Below are positions 1 to 9,719 of a stretch of DNA of 64,000 nt, in pieces. Numbering within the stretch: the first letter of the stretch is position 1; the number at the start of each line of letters is the position of its first letter. The position numbers and the translations under genes are program-made. The DNA lies in assembly GCA_963664835.2 (NCBI GenBank), contig CAXXUG010000013.1:186001-250000 (forward strand), read 5' to 3'. Below the pieces are notes generated by a model that was given only the letters and a program-made list of their open reading frames with translations, ran no database searches and was not told the origin of the DNA. Origin of the DNA: G963664835 sp963664835. Its GTDB lineage: Bacteria > Chloroflexota > UBA6077 > FW602-bin22 > JBCLEL01.

Positions 1-1
1 T

Positions 2-1053
2 GGAACGGTGAAGCGGCGGCGCGAGGTGATCGAAATCGTGTTGATGCCGGCTGAAGTGACAGAGCACGTAGTGGTAGAGAGGGTGTGTCCACTTTGCACT
101 AAGCGATGCGTGCCGAAGCTGGGGGTCAAGGATGGAATAGTAGGGAGACATAGATTTGGCCCGAAGCTGCTTGGGATGATTACTACTCTGCACGAAGTGG
201 GACGGTTGCCAGTGCGTCGAATTCAGGAACACTTGCAATGTCTATTTGGCCTGCGGATCAGCGTGGGAGCAATCGAGTACGCACTGCATTCGGTAGCGAC
301 CAGGGGTGCAGCTGCGGTCGAGGCGATCCGCCAGCAGACGCGAGAAAGTGCCGTGGTGCACGCAGACGAGACCGGCTGGCGGGAAGATGGGCAGAACCGC
401 TACGTTTGGGTACTAGCAACGCCGAATGCCCGTTACTTTGAGATCGGTCGGCGCAACAATGAGCAGTAAGTGACTTCTATAAAGCCTATGACCACTTGTT
501 GGGAGAGCATCAACGTTGTTGGGCACATCTGCTACGCGACGTCCGAGAATTGGTGGGTCGGTATCCCAAGAACCGCTCATTGGCACGCTGGGCACACAGT
601 CTGAATCGTCTTTACCGCGCGGCTAGAGCTAGTCCGACTCGAAATGCGGCTGAGCGTCATGCTACCCGCAAAAGATTGGAGAAAATCGCAACTAGAATCT
701 GCCAACCGTTCATCGACTCGGATGCGTCCCCCGGACGGCGATCGGTCCCCCTACGGGCGATCGGCCAGGAGCGGACCTACGGCGAACCTCAGCGTACCCT
801 CTGCGAACGCATTCTCAGATATGTACACGAACTCTTTACATTCGTGGTTAACCGGCAGGTTCCACCTACCAACAACGAGGCAGAACGTTCACTACGCCCG
901 CTCGTGATCGCGAGGAAGGTATGGGGAGGCACACGATCCAGGCAGGGATCGATAGATGCCATGCGCCGTGCTACTCTGATGGACACTTGGAGGGTCCGGG
1001 GACTCAATCCCTTCCTTGAAGTTCAGAAACTCCTACTTTCCCCTCAAATCTGA
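2..1053 (+). pseudogene. IS66-family transposase, broken, 5' end off window
   Basis: DDE transposase of the IS66 family in two frames. The first part (2-469, open to the left edge) has a zinc-binding cluster (CPLC...C) and the HADETGW motif carrying the first catalytic Asp. The second part resumes in another frame at about 463 with SDFYKAYDHL (second Asp), then HQRCWAHLLRD, and the third acidic residue in PTNNEAERSLRP. The family normally has about 14 more codons between RRNNE and SDFY, so a small out-of-frame deletion at about 460-470 is the likely lesion. The C-terminus (LLLSPQI) looks complete. No terminal inverted repeat was identified, and none of the usual IS66 accessory genes is visible because the upstream side lies outside the window. 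Confidence 0.85.
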
Positions 1054-1383
1054 ACAGTTACACCCGCAGGGTTCGTCCTAGCATTTGTTTTGCAAAAAAC
1101 TACTCTTTTGAAACGATCCTAGGCCAGGTAGTCGAAGCAGGGCGCAGGGCGTCCGACTCATGATTCGTGAAAATCCCCGAACCCTCTGCACTTTTGTTTT
1201 GCATTTTTACCTTTCTTTTTTCCAGGCGACCCCCCGCGAGATTGCACAGATTGTCCCTCGGATTCCCGTTTATCGCATCCACGAATGTTGCGCAGTCCCA
1301 TTCGCGTTGGTTTTGTAAAACTTTCTTTATCTACACAATTCTCAGGGAGCATGTCGCGGATGACGCGCGATTATAAGGAGCAT
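1054..1383. other. intergenic stretch, nothing recognised
   Basis: About 330 bases between the dead transposase and the next plausible start. It is pyrimidine-rich around 1190-1230. I see no convincing gene, RNA or repeat. It could hold the right end of the IS66 element. Confidence 0.4.
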
Positions 1384-1527
1384 ATGTTCATTAACCATAT
1401 CCTTCCGGCGGCGAGTCTGCTCAGACTGACGATGGTCAATCCGGATCGGGCCGCGTCCGGCTGTGGGTGGCCCTGCGAGTCAATCTTGGAGTATGGTGGT
1501 GCTAACTATGGTCAGTTGATATCGTAG
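1384..1527 (+). CDS. small hypothetical protein (47 aa)
   Basis: Short reading frame starting ATG at 1384, three bases after an AAGGAG ribosome-binding site (1375-1380). It encodes 47 residues with no recognisable domain. A short hydrophobic stretch (residues 3-13) is followed by a CGWPC pair of cysteines. The good ribosome-binding site is the only support. It lies 88 bases upstream of the DapA-family gene and could be a leader peptide or chance. Confidence 0.25.
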   Translation: MFINHILPAASLLRLTMVNPDRAASGCGWPCESILEYGGANYGQLIS

Positions 1528-1615
1528 GAGAAACGCGCGGGCGGACAACCAACCAAACCCATTCGGAGTCGAGTTTCCGCCCACGCCGTGAACTGAGTAA
1601 TTGAAGGAGGACCAT

Positions 1616-2554
1616 GTGGCAGACGTAACCGAAATGCGAGGGATCGTTCCGCCGAGCCTGACGGCCTTGAATCCGGACCACACAGTCGATCGCGCATCGA
1701 ATCGGCGTCTGACCGAGTTCCTCATAGCCAGTGGCGTGCACGGAATATGGGCTCTTGGCACAACCGGAGAGTTCACGAGCCTGAGCGAGGGTCAACGGCT
1801 CGCCGCGCTCGAGGCGACGCTCGAAGGAGCCGGCGGGCGCGTGCCAGTGATTGCCAACGTGAGCGATTGCTCCACCGAGCTCGTCATCCGGCACGCACAG
1901 AATGCCGCTGCTGCCGGCGCGGACGCCATCGCCGCGACGCCGCCCTATTACTACGAAATCAGCATGACCGAGCTGTTGGAGCACTTCCGTGCGATCCGCG
2001 CGGCAGTCGATCTGCCGCTGTTCGCCTACAGCATTCCCCAAACGGTCAAGGTCAAGTTCGAGCTTGAGACCGCGTTGTGTCTGGCGGAGGAGGGCACTTG
2101 CGCCGGCATCAAGGACTCGCAGCATGACTTCATATGGTTCCGGGCGTTCGCGCTCGCAGTCCGAGCTTCCGCGCCCCATTTCCGGCTCTTCCTTGGCACT
2201 GACGCGCTGATAGACTGCGCGGTATCAGTAGGTGGGCACGGCGCTATCCCTGGTATCTCGAATGTAGCTCCCCGGGAGTGCGTTGCCACAGTCGAGACGG
2301 CTCAGCGAGGGGACCTCGCCGGCGCTGCAATTGCTCAAGAAGAGGTACTCAAATACCAGTCCCTCTTCGGCGTGGTCAAGGGAGCTTCCTATTTTGGCGC
2401 GGCCATCGCCTCCCAAAAGGCGGCGTTAGTTCGCTGGGGCGTGATATCTCACGCCACGATGAGCGGACCGTTCCGGTCATTGACGCCGGACGAGGAGCAG
2501 CAGCTCGACGAGTTGCTTCGAGAGCTACCAGATCCCGTAAAGGTACCCGCGTAA
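1616..2554 (+). CDS. dihydrodipicolinate synthase/N-acetylneuraminate lyase family protein
   Basis: Class I aldolase of the DapA superfamily, 312 aa, a cytoplasmic TIM barrel. Family members condense or cleave pyruvate adducts through a Schiff base. The GTTGE motif (residues ~48-52), a Tyr in LFAYSIP (~138) and the Schiff-base Lys in AGIKDS (~166) are all present. The GTG start at 1616 is chosen because AAGGAGG lies five bases upstream; an in-frame TTG at 1601 lies before that site. The true substrate is unknown. The neighbouring alcohol dehydrogenase and RraA-like aldolase suggest sugar-acid or keto-acid catabolism rather than lysine synthesis, and no other dap gene is near. Confidence 0.85.
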   Translation: MADVTEMRGIVPPSLTALNPDHTVDRASNRRLTEFLIASGVHGIWALGTTGEFTSLSEGQRLAALEATLEGAGGRVPVIANVSDCSTELVIRHAQNAAAAGADAIAATPPYYYEISMTELLEHFRAIRAAVDLPLFAYSIPQTVKVKFELETALCLAEEGTCAGIKDSQHDFIWFRAFALAVRASAPHFRLFLGTDALIDCAVSVGGHGAIPGISNVAPRECVATVETAQRGDLAGAAIAQEEVLKYQSLFGVVKGASYFGAAIASQKAALVRWGVISHATMSGPFRSLTPDEEQQLDELLRELPDPVKVPA

Positions 2555-2628
2555 CCAAGCGGTCCCACGACCCATTTCGCCTGATTCTTGGTGGGCTGGT
2601 GCCAGCAGCTACAACCGCTGGAGCCTCG

Positions 2629-3729
2629 TCAATCCATGCTGACGACGCTTCGGGCGACCTCGCCATTTCGCAAGAGATCGAAGGCGTAGTTGATCTCCGG
2701 CAGACTCAACTCGCGGGTGATGAGCTCATCGACCTGCAGTTTGCCGGTGAGATACAGGTCCACCAATGGCGGCAGATCCAACCTAGGCCGGGCGGCACCG
2801 AGAAAACAGCCCTTGATCGTCTTTTCGTCGAGAGCGAGTGAAAACGCGTCCAAGTGGGCATCGGTACCCATCGGGGCCGCGCCGACTATGACGACCGTGC
2901 CCCGCGGTCGAGTCGCGTCTACGGCCTGGCGAATCGTTGGCGGGAGACCTATGGCATCGAGAGTGTAGTCGGCACCGCGGCCCTCTGTCAGATCCTTGAT
3001 TCGCTGTACCGAGTCCTCGCGCGAGGCGTTGACCAGGTGCGTCGCGCCGAACTGCTCGGCGTACTCCAGCTTGTTGTCGAGCAAGTCCACGGCAATAATG
3101 CGGCCCGCGCCAGCCAATCGCGCGCCCTGGACGACGTTGAGCCCCACTCCGCCGCAGCCAATTACAGCGACCGAGCTTCCTATCTGGACTTCAGCTATGT
3201 TCTTGACCGCGCCCACGCCGGTGAGCACGGCGCATCCGATCACCGCGGCCTGGGGCAGGGGCATCTCCTCGGGCAGAGCCAAAAGCTGCTCGGCCGGACT
3301 GACCGCGTACTCGGCGAATGACGCAACGAGCGCCATATGATAAATCGGGTTGCCGTCCTTCGAAAGCCTGGTGGTGCCATCCATGAATTCTCCGTATGGC
3401 ATAGCCCTTCCCTCGCAAAGGTAGGGATGACCCAACTGGCAGTAGAAGCAGAATCCACAGTTAGGACGAGAAAGGAATATGACCTTCTGGCCGGGCTGAA
3501 AGCCCTCCACGCCGTCGCCACACGAAACAACCGTGCCGGCCGCCTCGTGGCCGAGTACCGTCGGCAGGGTGCAAGGGATCTCCTCCTTGATAAAGTGAAG
3601 ATCGCTGTGGCATATGCCGGTCGATCCGACCTTCACCAGGACTTCTCCAGGTCCCGGCTCGGCGAGATCCACCTCCTCGACGACCAATGGTGTGTTTATC
3701 TCGTGCAGGACTGCCGCGTTGATCTTCAC
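2629..3729 (-). CDS. zinc-dependent alcohol dehydrogenase (MDR family)
   Basis: Medium-chain dehydrogenase/reductase, 366 aa, expected to oxidise an alcohol or reduce an aldehyde with NAD(P). Catalytic zinc ligands are visible as Cys40 (GICHSD), His61-Glu62 (GHEAAG) and Cys168. The structural zinc lobe has Cys91, 94, 97 and 105. The Rossmann motif GCGGVG is at 193-198. The start is GTG at 3729 with AGGAGGAG upstream. It is convergent with the DapA-family gene, with 74 bases between them. The substrate cannot be read from sequence. Confidence 0.9.
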   Translation of the reverse strand: MKINAAVLHEINTPLVVEEVDLAEPGPGEVLVKVGSTGICHSDLHFIKEEIPCTLPTVLGHEAAGTVVSCGDGVEGFQPGQKVIFLSRPNCGFCFYCQLGHPYLCEGRAMPYGEFMDGTTRLSKDGNPIYHMALVASFAEYAVSPAEQLLALPEEMPLPQAAVIGCAVLTGVGAVKNIAEVQIGSSVAVIGCGGVGLNVVQGARLAGAGRIIAVDLLDNKLEYAEQFGATHLVNASREDSVQRIKDLTEGRGADYTLDAIGLPPTIRQAVDATRPRGTVVIVGAAPMGTDAHLDAFSLALDEKTIKGCFLGAARPRLDLPPLVDLYLTGKLQVDELITRELSLPEINYAFDLLRNGEVARSVVSMD

Positions 3730-3812
3730 TAGACTACTCCTCCTATTTGTGCGGTTTTTTGAAACCCCGTTTGTTTTCGCTCACATCCGGCCGCCAATCG
3801 AAGCCGAACCCG

Positions 3813-4391
3813 TCACTTCTCGCCCAGAGTTTCGGTCCCGGTCTCGACCTCGTGCGTCCAACGGTCCCACCACCTCCGGAAGGGACCCACGATGCGGTTT
3901 GCCTGCAAATCGTCCAAGTATGGGTCCAACTCCCGTAACTCGTCTTCGTTCGGCCAAGCATAATTCTGCACGCGAACAACCGGGGCGGCATCCGGCGACA
4001 ATGCATCCTCGACGCGTTGTCGATAGAAGGGGAATAACACCTTGGGCAATTGGTCGGGAGCGAAATAGCCGACGTCGATGATCAGAGGACTGAGCCTGGG
4101 CTCTCCCGAGACCGGACGGGCGACGAAAGATACCTGGTGGTGGCCGGCCTTTCTCCAGTTCGGGCGAGAATACACACCTAACAGCCGTGTGAGTTCCACC
4201 TCCACGCCGGTCATCTCGAGAGTCTCTCGCACCGCAGCCTGCATCACGTTCTCGTTAGGCTTTACATAACCGCCGGGGAAGGACCATCCGCGCACATTCG
4301 CCCAGCGAATCAACAGCACCTTCCCGTCCTGAACAACTGCTGTCTCCACGGCGAAGACGGGATCGTCGCTCTCAATATCCAGCAAGCTCAA
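3813..4391 (-). CDS. Nudix hydrolase-like protein with altered Nudix box
   Basis: 192-aa protein of the Nudix family, which hydrolyses nucleoside diphosphates linked to another moiety. The box runs from Gly41 to Val63 and fits GX5EX7REUXEEXGU (Glu47, Arg55-Glu56, Glu59, Gly62) except that the last catalytic glutamate is Met60. The remaining C-terminal ~100 residues are unassigned. The start is TTG at 4391 behind GGAGAGG. It lies on the same strand as the dehydrogenase (83 bases upstream of it) and the RraA-like gene. Loss of one metal-binding Glu may weaken or change activity; a non-hydrolytic role is possible. Confidence 0.8.
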   Translation of the reverse strand: MSLLDIESDDPVFAVETAVVQDGKVLLIRWANVRGWSFPGGYVKPNENVMQAAVRETLEMTGVEVELTRLLGVYSRPNWRKAGHHQVSFVARPVSGEPRLSPLIIDVGYFAPDQLPKVLFPFYRQRVEDALSPDAAPVVRVQNYAWPNEDELRELDPYLDDLQANRIVGPFRRWWDRWTHEVETGTETLGEK

Positions 4392-4551
4392 TTAGCCTCT
4401 CCATCTAAGCATTTCCGGGATCGAACCATTTGGAGCGTTGGCAAGTAATCGTAACGAGGAGCGATCGGACGGAGTCGTACAAACGCCTCCGGTGCCGCGC
4501 CCGCTCGCCGGCCAGCCAGGCGATCGTTCAGATTAGCCAACGGTCTTGGTC

Positions 4552-5283
4552 TCACCGTTTCTTGAACTCTTCGAACTCTTTCTGCAACTCTTCGTTGAGC
4601 GGGTACACGTCCAGGGTGCTGAAACCCTGCTCCACCTTCATTCGAGTAAAGGCTTCCATCTCCTCGATACCTATTCCCGCCTCGGCCACCTTTGTCGCCA
4701 ACGCCGGGGGCACAATCATCACTCCATCTTCATCGGCCAAAACGATGTCGCCAGGCATCACCAAGACGCCTCCGCATTGGATGGGAACGTCCGCCTCCGT
4801 ATTGATGATGCCATAGGGGCTGGGGACAGGATGCAGGTTCCTGGAGAAAACCGGCAGTCCCACCTCTTTGAGGCCGATCAGGTCGCGGACCGGGCCGTCC
4901 ACGACCAACGCAGCCCCGCCTCTGTTCTTGATACGAGCGGAGAGAATGTCGCCGACCATCGCGCCCTCCGGCCGGCCCATCGCGTCAATTACCAAGACGT
5001 CTCCCGGTTCCAACGACTCGATTGCCTGACGGTAGGGTGGAGACGTTCGCTCCTCCTCGGACATGGCCTGCCAAACGTCCTCCCGCCGGGGCAGGAAACG
5101 GGCCGTAACGGCACGGCCGACGACCCGGCTGTTCGGTCCGGGCAGGACTTGGGGGACGATGCCCGACATGAAGGTGGGCCCGATTCCTTCACTCATCAAG
5201 ATCGAGCTTGCGGTGCCGGTGCTGACCTGGCGAAGCTGCTCGAGCAGCTGTGCGGAGACGTACGCTGGTTCTTGAGCTTTCAA
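4552..5283 (-). CDS. RraA-like protein / 4-hydroxy-4-methyl-2-oxoglutarate aldolase family
   Basis: About 243 aa. It matches the RraA/HMG-aldolase fold: VDGPVRD in the centre, GDVLVIDA, and the C-terminal GDIVLADEDGVMIVP signature. Family members are either class II pyruvate aldolases acting on 4-hydroxy-4-methyl-2-oxoglutarate and related acids, or inhibitors of RNase E. No RNase E gene is in view, and the catabolic neighbours favour the aldolase role. The TTG at 5283 follows GGGAGG and is preferred to the upstream in-frame TTG at 5334. It is the first gene of a minus-strand run followed by the Nudix and dehydrogenase genes. Confidence 0.8.
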   Translation of the reverse strand: MKAQEPAYVSAQLLEQLRQVSTGTASSILMSEGIGPTFMSGIVPQVLPGPNSRVVGRAVTARFLPRREDVWQAMSEEERTSPPYRQAIESLEPGDVLVIDAMGRPEGAMVGDILSARIKNRGGAALVVDGPVRDLIGLKEVGLPVFSRNLHPVPSPYGIINTEADVPIQCGGVLVMPGDIVLADEDGVMIVPPALATKVAEAGIGIEEMEAFTRMKVEQGFSTLDVYPLNEELQKEFEEFKKR

Positions 5284-5454
5284 TTCAGTAGACCTCCCAA
5301 CCGCTATTGTCCCGGAAAACGTCCAGAGTTCCAAACGCGCGCTAGGAGCATCTTAGCAATCTGTGATGCCGGTGTCCGCCTGCATACCAAGATTTAAGAA
5401 TTCGGGGCGATCGCAAATACCCAATGGTTCTGCCTTGCACCGGAATCACGGTTG

Positions 5455-5772
5455 GGGGGCCGGATTGACGAAGGAACGCCGCGAATCACGAACGAGAAGC
5501 TGCTGAAGCACTCTATACCGGATCGGAGTCCGGGACGTGCTTCCTTAGTAATCACTCAGGCCGGCAAGTGCCGTCGCACCAAGGAATGAAAAGCCTGAGT
5601 TGTGGCTTGGCACAGCGAATTGCAACGGCGGATTCCGCTACGCCCCAACTCGCCATAGCGGGGGACAAGCCCCTCGCCTCGCGTAGTCTTCGACTCGCCT
5701 TGCGTAGCCTTCGGCCGCCCTACATTGGCCCCCTTCCTCATGGCCGACCGTAAGAATTAGTTGGAGCAGATG
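5455..5772 (+). repeat. composite intergenic repeat with hairpin core (copy 1)
   Basis: Non-coding repeat filling the gap between the RraA-like and VOC genes. It starts with GGATTGACGAAGGAACGCC, shared with 44,490. Then come GATCGGAGTCCGG, the ACCAAGGAATGAAAAGCC block, the core GCGGGGGACAAGCCCC (5658-5673), and a right end reading GAATTAGTTGGAGCAGATG (5754-5772) that matches the terminus of the MITE at 17028-17370. No left terminus is found, so this looks like a degraded or chimeric copy. Confidence 0.75.
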
Positions 5773-5938
5773 GACTAGACCCCGCGCTACATTTCGTCGT
5801 TCCGCCATCTACCATCCGCCTACAATTCGGCACGTCTGGCCCGTGGGTCCCCGTCGTTGCGGGAATGGCGACTCTGCAGCCGGTTGCAGGGGTATACTGT
5901 CGTCTACATCTAATGCACATCATGACGAGGAGCTGAAG

Positions 5939-6724
5939 ATGAAAGTAGAAAGACATCAACCGGGAATGTTTAGCTGGGCGGACCTGGCAACGCCGGACGC
6001 GGAGGGATCAGAGAGGTTCTATAAGGAGCTCTTGGAACTGGAAGCTACCGAGACTTCCGGCGGCGAGGGCGTGATCTACACAATGTTGACAAAGGAGGGT
6101 CGAAACTCCTGCGCTGTATACGAGATGCCTCCCGATCAGAAGGAGATGACGGGCGGCAAGGCGAGGTGGACGACCTACTTCACTGTTGAGAATGCCGATG
6201 CGACCGCCGGGCGTATCCAGGAACTTGGAGGCACGGTTCAGGGGCCCTTCGATGTCTTCACTTCGGGTCGCTTGGGATTTGGAGTCGATCCAACCGGGGC
6301 GGTGTTTGCGATCTGGCAGCCGTTGGACCAGATCGGCGCCGAGGTCTTCGGCGAGCCGGGTGCGTTGGCTTGGTGCGAGCTGTCGACGCACGATACAGAG
6401 GCGGCTGAGAGGTTCTATTCGAGCCTGTTTGGCTGGTCAGCAATGGCCACTCCGAGCGCGGACGGAGGGGAGTATACGTTGTTTCAGAAGGATGGACAGC
6501 CGGCCGCGGGGATGATCACGATCCGAGAGGAGTGGGGTCCGACTCCGCCGAACTGGTCGGTCTATTTCGCGATCGCTGATCTGGGGGCGGCGCGGGTGAA
6601 GGCGAGGGAGCTTGGCGCTAAAGAGATTACGCCGGTCCTTGAGGTCGATGGCGTGGGGCAATTCGTGTGCCTGAACGACCCGCAGGGGGCATATATTACG
6701 ATTATAGAGATGGCCGGCGGTTGA
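5939..6724 (+). CDS. tandem VOC (glyoxalase/bleomycin-resistance fold) protein
   Basis: 261-aa protein made of two vicinal-oxygen-chelate domains, roughly residues 8-127 and 142-258. Each begins with a W.(D/E)L.T.D...... ERFY pattern typical of the group. Members range from metal-dependent lyases and dioxygenases to ligand-binding resistance proteins, so the substrate is unknown. The ATG at 5939 is chosen over upstream in-frame codons because GAGGAG precedes it. It stands alone between two repeat clusters. The closest named family would be hydroxylase-like CFP30-type VOC proteins; that is an inference from the tandem architecture. Confidence 0.85.
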   Translation: MKVERHQPGMFSWADLATPDAEGSERFYKELLELEATETSGGEGVIYTMLTKEGRNSCAVYEMPPDQKEMTGGKARWTTYFTVENADATAGRIQELGGTVQGPFDVFTSGRLGFGVDPTGAVFAIWQPLDQIGAEVFGEPGALAWCELSTHDTEAAERFYSSLFGWSAMATPSADGGEYTLFQKDGQPAAGMITIREEWGPTPPNWSVYFAIADLGAARVKARELGAKEITPVLEVDGVGQFVCLNDPQGAYITIIEMAGG

Positions 6725-6789
6725 GCGTTCGTGGCGTCTTCATCCGCGGCGGCAGTTGGGGAGGCCAAGGGACAAGCTCAGGCAATTAC

Positions 6790-7300
6790 CGCGTCGCCCT
6801 CCCGGGGTTCCAGACTAGTCTTTGGGGAGTGGGAGACCCCTCCATTGATGAATCCTACCGTGCCCCACGCCGACCCCAGCGGGGGACAAGCCCCCGCACT
6901 ACATTTCTCCCCTCCCTACGCCCGGGATGCTGACTCCGTATCGGAGTCCGGGATATGCCGTAGGAGGAATTAGTAATGCCGACCGCCAGCGGGACGCCGA
7001 GGTAACAAAAGCGAGAGCTATAGTGTGGTGCGGCGAGTTGGTATGGTGGAATTTGCCATTCCTCATGCTCACCCTAGCGGGGGACAAGCCCACCACGCTA
7101 CATTTCCCTCTCCCGACTACGGGGGATCTGGCCCCGTATCGGAGTCCTAGATACTGTTTCGGAGGAATCGGTCGTGCCGACTGCGGGGGCACGCAAAGGG
7201 GTAGTTATAGTTGTTAAAGCGAATTGGCGGGGTGGATTCCGCCTCTTCCCAGGCCGACCCCAGCGGGGGACAAGCCCCCGCGCTACTTTTTTGCTGCGCT
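6790..7300 (+). repeat. repeat cluster with three hairpin cores (copies 2-4)
   Basis: Non-coding cluster filling 6725-7411. Cores lie at 6879-6895, 7077-7092 and 7263-7279. Two copies are followed by a separate palindrome (ACTCCGTATCGGAGT at about 6922; CCCCGTATCGGAG at about 7132) and by a GGAGGAAT.AGT..TGCCGAC block. The spacing between cores is about 190 bases, which suggests tandem multiplication of a unit. Confidence 0.75.
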
Positions 7301-7411
7301 GCCCTGGGAGCGTTTTATCCGGGAACGGGGGCCGGATATGCCTTCGTGGCAAAGACCAAGCGTTGGCCGGCCGCGATTGACTGGAGAAGGCGGAGTTAAA
7401 GCAGAGGTTTA

Positions 7412-8335
7412 ATGGGTGACCACGCGTCGACTGTCCCGCGCATAGCTGCAACGCGCCACCGCCAGAGTTGGTTCGTGCGGGTCGCGGTGCCGGCGGTATC
7501 AAAGCAGTTGGTCCTCATCGTGTTTAGTGGCGTGCTTATATTGCCGTTCGTCTACATGGTCGGTACGTCGCTAAAGTTCAACGACGACCTGCTTGGCTTT
7601 CCGCCGTCCCTGATTCCGCGAGAGATCAACCTGGAGCACTACAAGGCGATCTTCATCACGGGGTACAACTTTGGGGTGCGCACGGACCATTTCCACTGGT
7701 TTTGGTTCAAGAACACTGCTATTCTCGTGATCCTTACGATGGTTGGCACTCTTTTCACCGCGTCTCTGTGCGCTTACTCGTTCGCGCGGCTGCGGTTCCG
7801 GGGAAGAGGTGTGCTCTTCATCATCGTACTGAGCACGATGATGATCCCTCTCTACGTGACACTGATTCCGACGTTCATCATCTGGAGGGAATTGAACGCT
7901 CTCGGGACCTACGTTCCGCTGGTGGTGCCGGCCTTCCTGGGAGGCGGACCGTTCTTCATCTTCCTGATGCGGCAGTTCATCATGACGCTGCCGCACGAGA
8001 TGGACGATGCGGCGCGAATCGACGGCTGTGGCTGGTTCGGAGTGTACCGGCGGATCGTGTTGCCGCTGATGAAGCCGGCGATGGTGGCGATAGGGATCTT
8101 CACGTTCCTGAGCTCGTACAACGAGTTTCTGATGCCTGTCGTATTCCTCAGTGACCCGGACCTTTATCCAATTTCGGTCGGGTTGAGGCTGTTCGGCCGA
8201 ATGATGATGGGTCAGGTCTTGATTCAGTCGGTAATGGCGGCTTCGACGGTGGTGATGATACCTACGGCGGTCTTCTTCATGTTTACGCAGCGGTACTTCA
8301 TGCAGGGCGTCGTGATTTCGGGGGTGAAGGGTTGA
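7412..8335 (+). CDS. carbohydrate ABC transporter permease, MalG/UgpE type
   Basis: 307-aa inner-membrane permease with about six transmembrane helices and the cytoplasmic EAA loop (DDAARIDGCGWFGVYRRIVLPL) that docks on the ATPase. Such proteins pair with a MalF-type permease, a substrate-binding protein and a MalK/UgpC ATPase. None of the first two is adjacent or anywhere in the window; a candidate ATPase is at 59,624. The gene is flanked by repeats upstream and a convergent mrp downstream, so it is an orphan. Its closest relatives in the window are the two permeases at 36-38 kb, which share SFARLRF, TLIPTFII-like and QGVVISG/SGIKG motifs. The substrate is unknown. Confidence 0.9.
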   Translation: MGDHASTVPRIAATRHRQSWFVRVAVPAVSKQLVLIVFSGVLILPFVYMVGTSLKFNDDLLGFPPSLIPREINLEHYKAIFITGYNFGVRTDHFHWFWFKNTAILVILTMVGTLFTASLCAYSFARLRFRGRGVLFIIVLSTMMIPLYVTLIPTFIIWRELNALGTYVPLVVPAFLGGGPFFIFLMRQFIMTLPHEMDDAARIDGCGWFGVYRRIVLPLMKPAMVAIGIFTFLSSYNEFLMPVVFLSDPDLYPISVGLRLFGRMMMGQVLIQSVMAASTVVMIPTAVFFMFTQRYFMQGVVISGVKG

Positions 8336-8428
8336 GGAGGCGCGATGCCGGTTGGAGCCTGGCTGCGATTTTTTGATCAGGACGTTGACGGAAACTCCGC
8401 CGCAGTCCCGAATCGTGGTCCTTCCCTG

Positions 8429-9529
8429 TTAGACCGGCCGCAGCGGAATCCAGGTCGGTCGCTTGGATTCGGAGCCTACGGCCAGCACGCTCACCCGCGC
8501 AGCGATTGCGGATGCGACTTCCCGGAATGCCTCGCTCTCCAAGGACTCGGGATGAGATGCGAGCACGGGTACGCCGTGATCTCCGCCAAAGACGATCTGA
8601 GGGTTGAATGGGATCCGTCCGAGGAACTCCATACTCGTCTCGGCCGCGGCACGCTCGCCTCCGCCGTAGCTGAATATGTCGGTGCGTTCGCCGCAATGGG
8701 GGCATATAAACTGGCTCATGTTTTCGACGAACCCGATTATCGGCGCCTCGAGCTTCTGGAACATCGCGAGGGACTTGGAAGCGTCCATCACGGCAACGTC
8801 CTGAGGAGTGCTGACGACAACGACACCTCCCAACGGAATAGCCTGGGCAAGGGACAAGGCTGCGTCGCCGGTTCCGGGCGGCAGATCGACGATCAGGTAG
8901 TCGAGGTCTCCCCAATCTACATCGCGGAGGAACTGCTGGATGGCTCCTCCGACCATGGGGCCTCTCCAAATGATCGGCTGCCCGTCCGGGACAAAGAAAG
9001 CAATCGATATAACCTTGATGCCGTAGGCCATCAACGGGTTGATCTTGCCGTTCGAGCCGGTCGGCTGACCGCCGACTCCGAGCATGAGTGGGACGTTCGG
9101 TCCGGTGATGTCGGCATCCAATACTCCGACCTTGGCGCCGGTCTCTGCGAGGGCCAAAGCGACGTTGACGGTTACGGTCGTTTTGCCTACGCCGCCTTTG
9201 CCGCTGCCTACGGCGATCAGGTTGCGCACGCCGGGAAGGGTCTGCTTGTTGGTCTGTCCCCGAGTGGATACGACTCGGGAACTCATGTTAATCGCGACGC
9301 TGGACACGTTTTCGACAGCGGACACGGCCTTCTTGCAATCGGCCTCGATCACGCCCTTGAGCGGGCAGGCCGGCGTGGTCAATACCACCGTGAAACTGAC
9401 GTCGCCGCCATCGACCTTCACGTCCTCGATCATATTCAGCGAAACTAGGTCTCTCTTCAGATCGGGATCGTTGACGGTGCTCAGGGCACGGATAACGTCC
9501 TCCTCTTTAACGATGGCTGTTGACGACAT
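8429..9529 (-). CDS. Mrp/ApbC-type Fe-S cluster carrier ATPase
   Basis: 366-aa P-loop protein that holds and delivers 4Fe-4S clusters in the cytoplasm. The N-terminal ~90 residues form a MIP18/DUF59 domain (TTPACPLK). The deviant Walker A GKGGVGKTT is at 110-118, DLPPGTGD at ~215-222, and the dimer-bridging cluster ligands Cys276 and Cys279 lie in CPHCG. The length is normal for the family. It is convergent with the permease gene; upstream lies a long repeat region, so it is probably monocistronic. It may mature the Fe-S subunits found elsewhere, such as GlcF. Confidence 0.93.
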   Translation of the reverse strand: MSSTAIVKEEDVIRALSTVNDPDLKRDLVSLNMIEDVKVDGGDVSFTVVLTTPACPLKGVIEADCKKAVSAVENVSSVAINMSSRVVSTRGQTNKQTLPGVRNLIAVGSGKGGVGKTTVTVNVALALAETGAKVGVLDADITGPNVPLMLGVGGQPTGSNGKINPLMAYGIKVISIAFFVPDGQPIIWRGPMVGGAIQQFLRDVDWGDLDYLIVDLPPGTGDAALSLAQAIPLGGVVVVSTPQDVAVMDASKSLAMFQKLEAPIIGFVENMSQFICPHCGERTDIFSYGGGERAAAETSMEFLGRIPFNPQIVFGGDHGVPVLASHPESLESEAFREVASAIAARVSVLAVGSESKRPTWIPLRPV

Positions 9530-9719
9530 GGCCCACCCTTTCTCTCGACGAGGTCCGGCAGGGTCTTGGAAACCCCGCGAATTGTTCTGAATTGCCTGGC
9601 TAAACTTTAGCGCGTTTTATGGCGCGGATACAACGAATATTCGAAAGGGTTCGCGACGAATTGGGCCATGCGGGATCGAATCGGGATTCGTCCCAAGATC
9701 TGGGTGTGTACCGAAGGTG

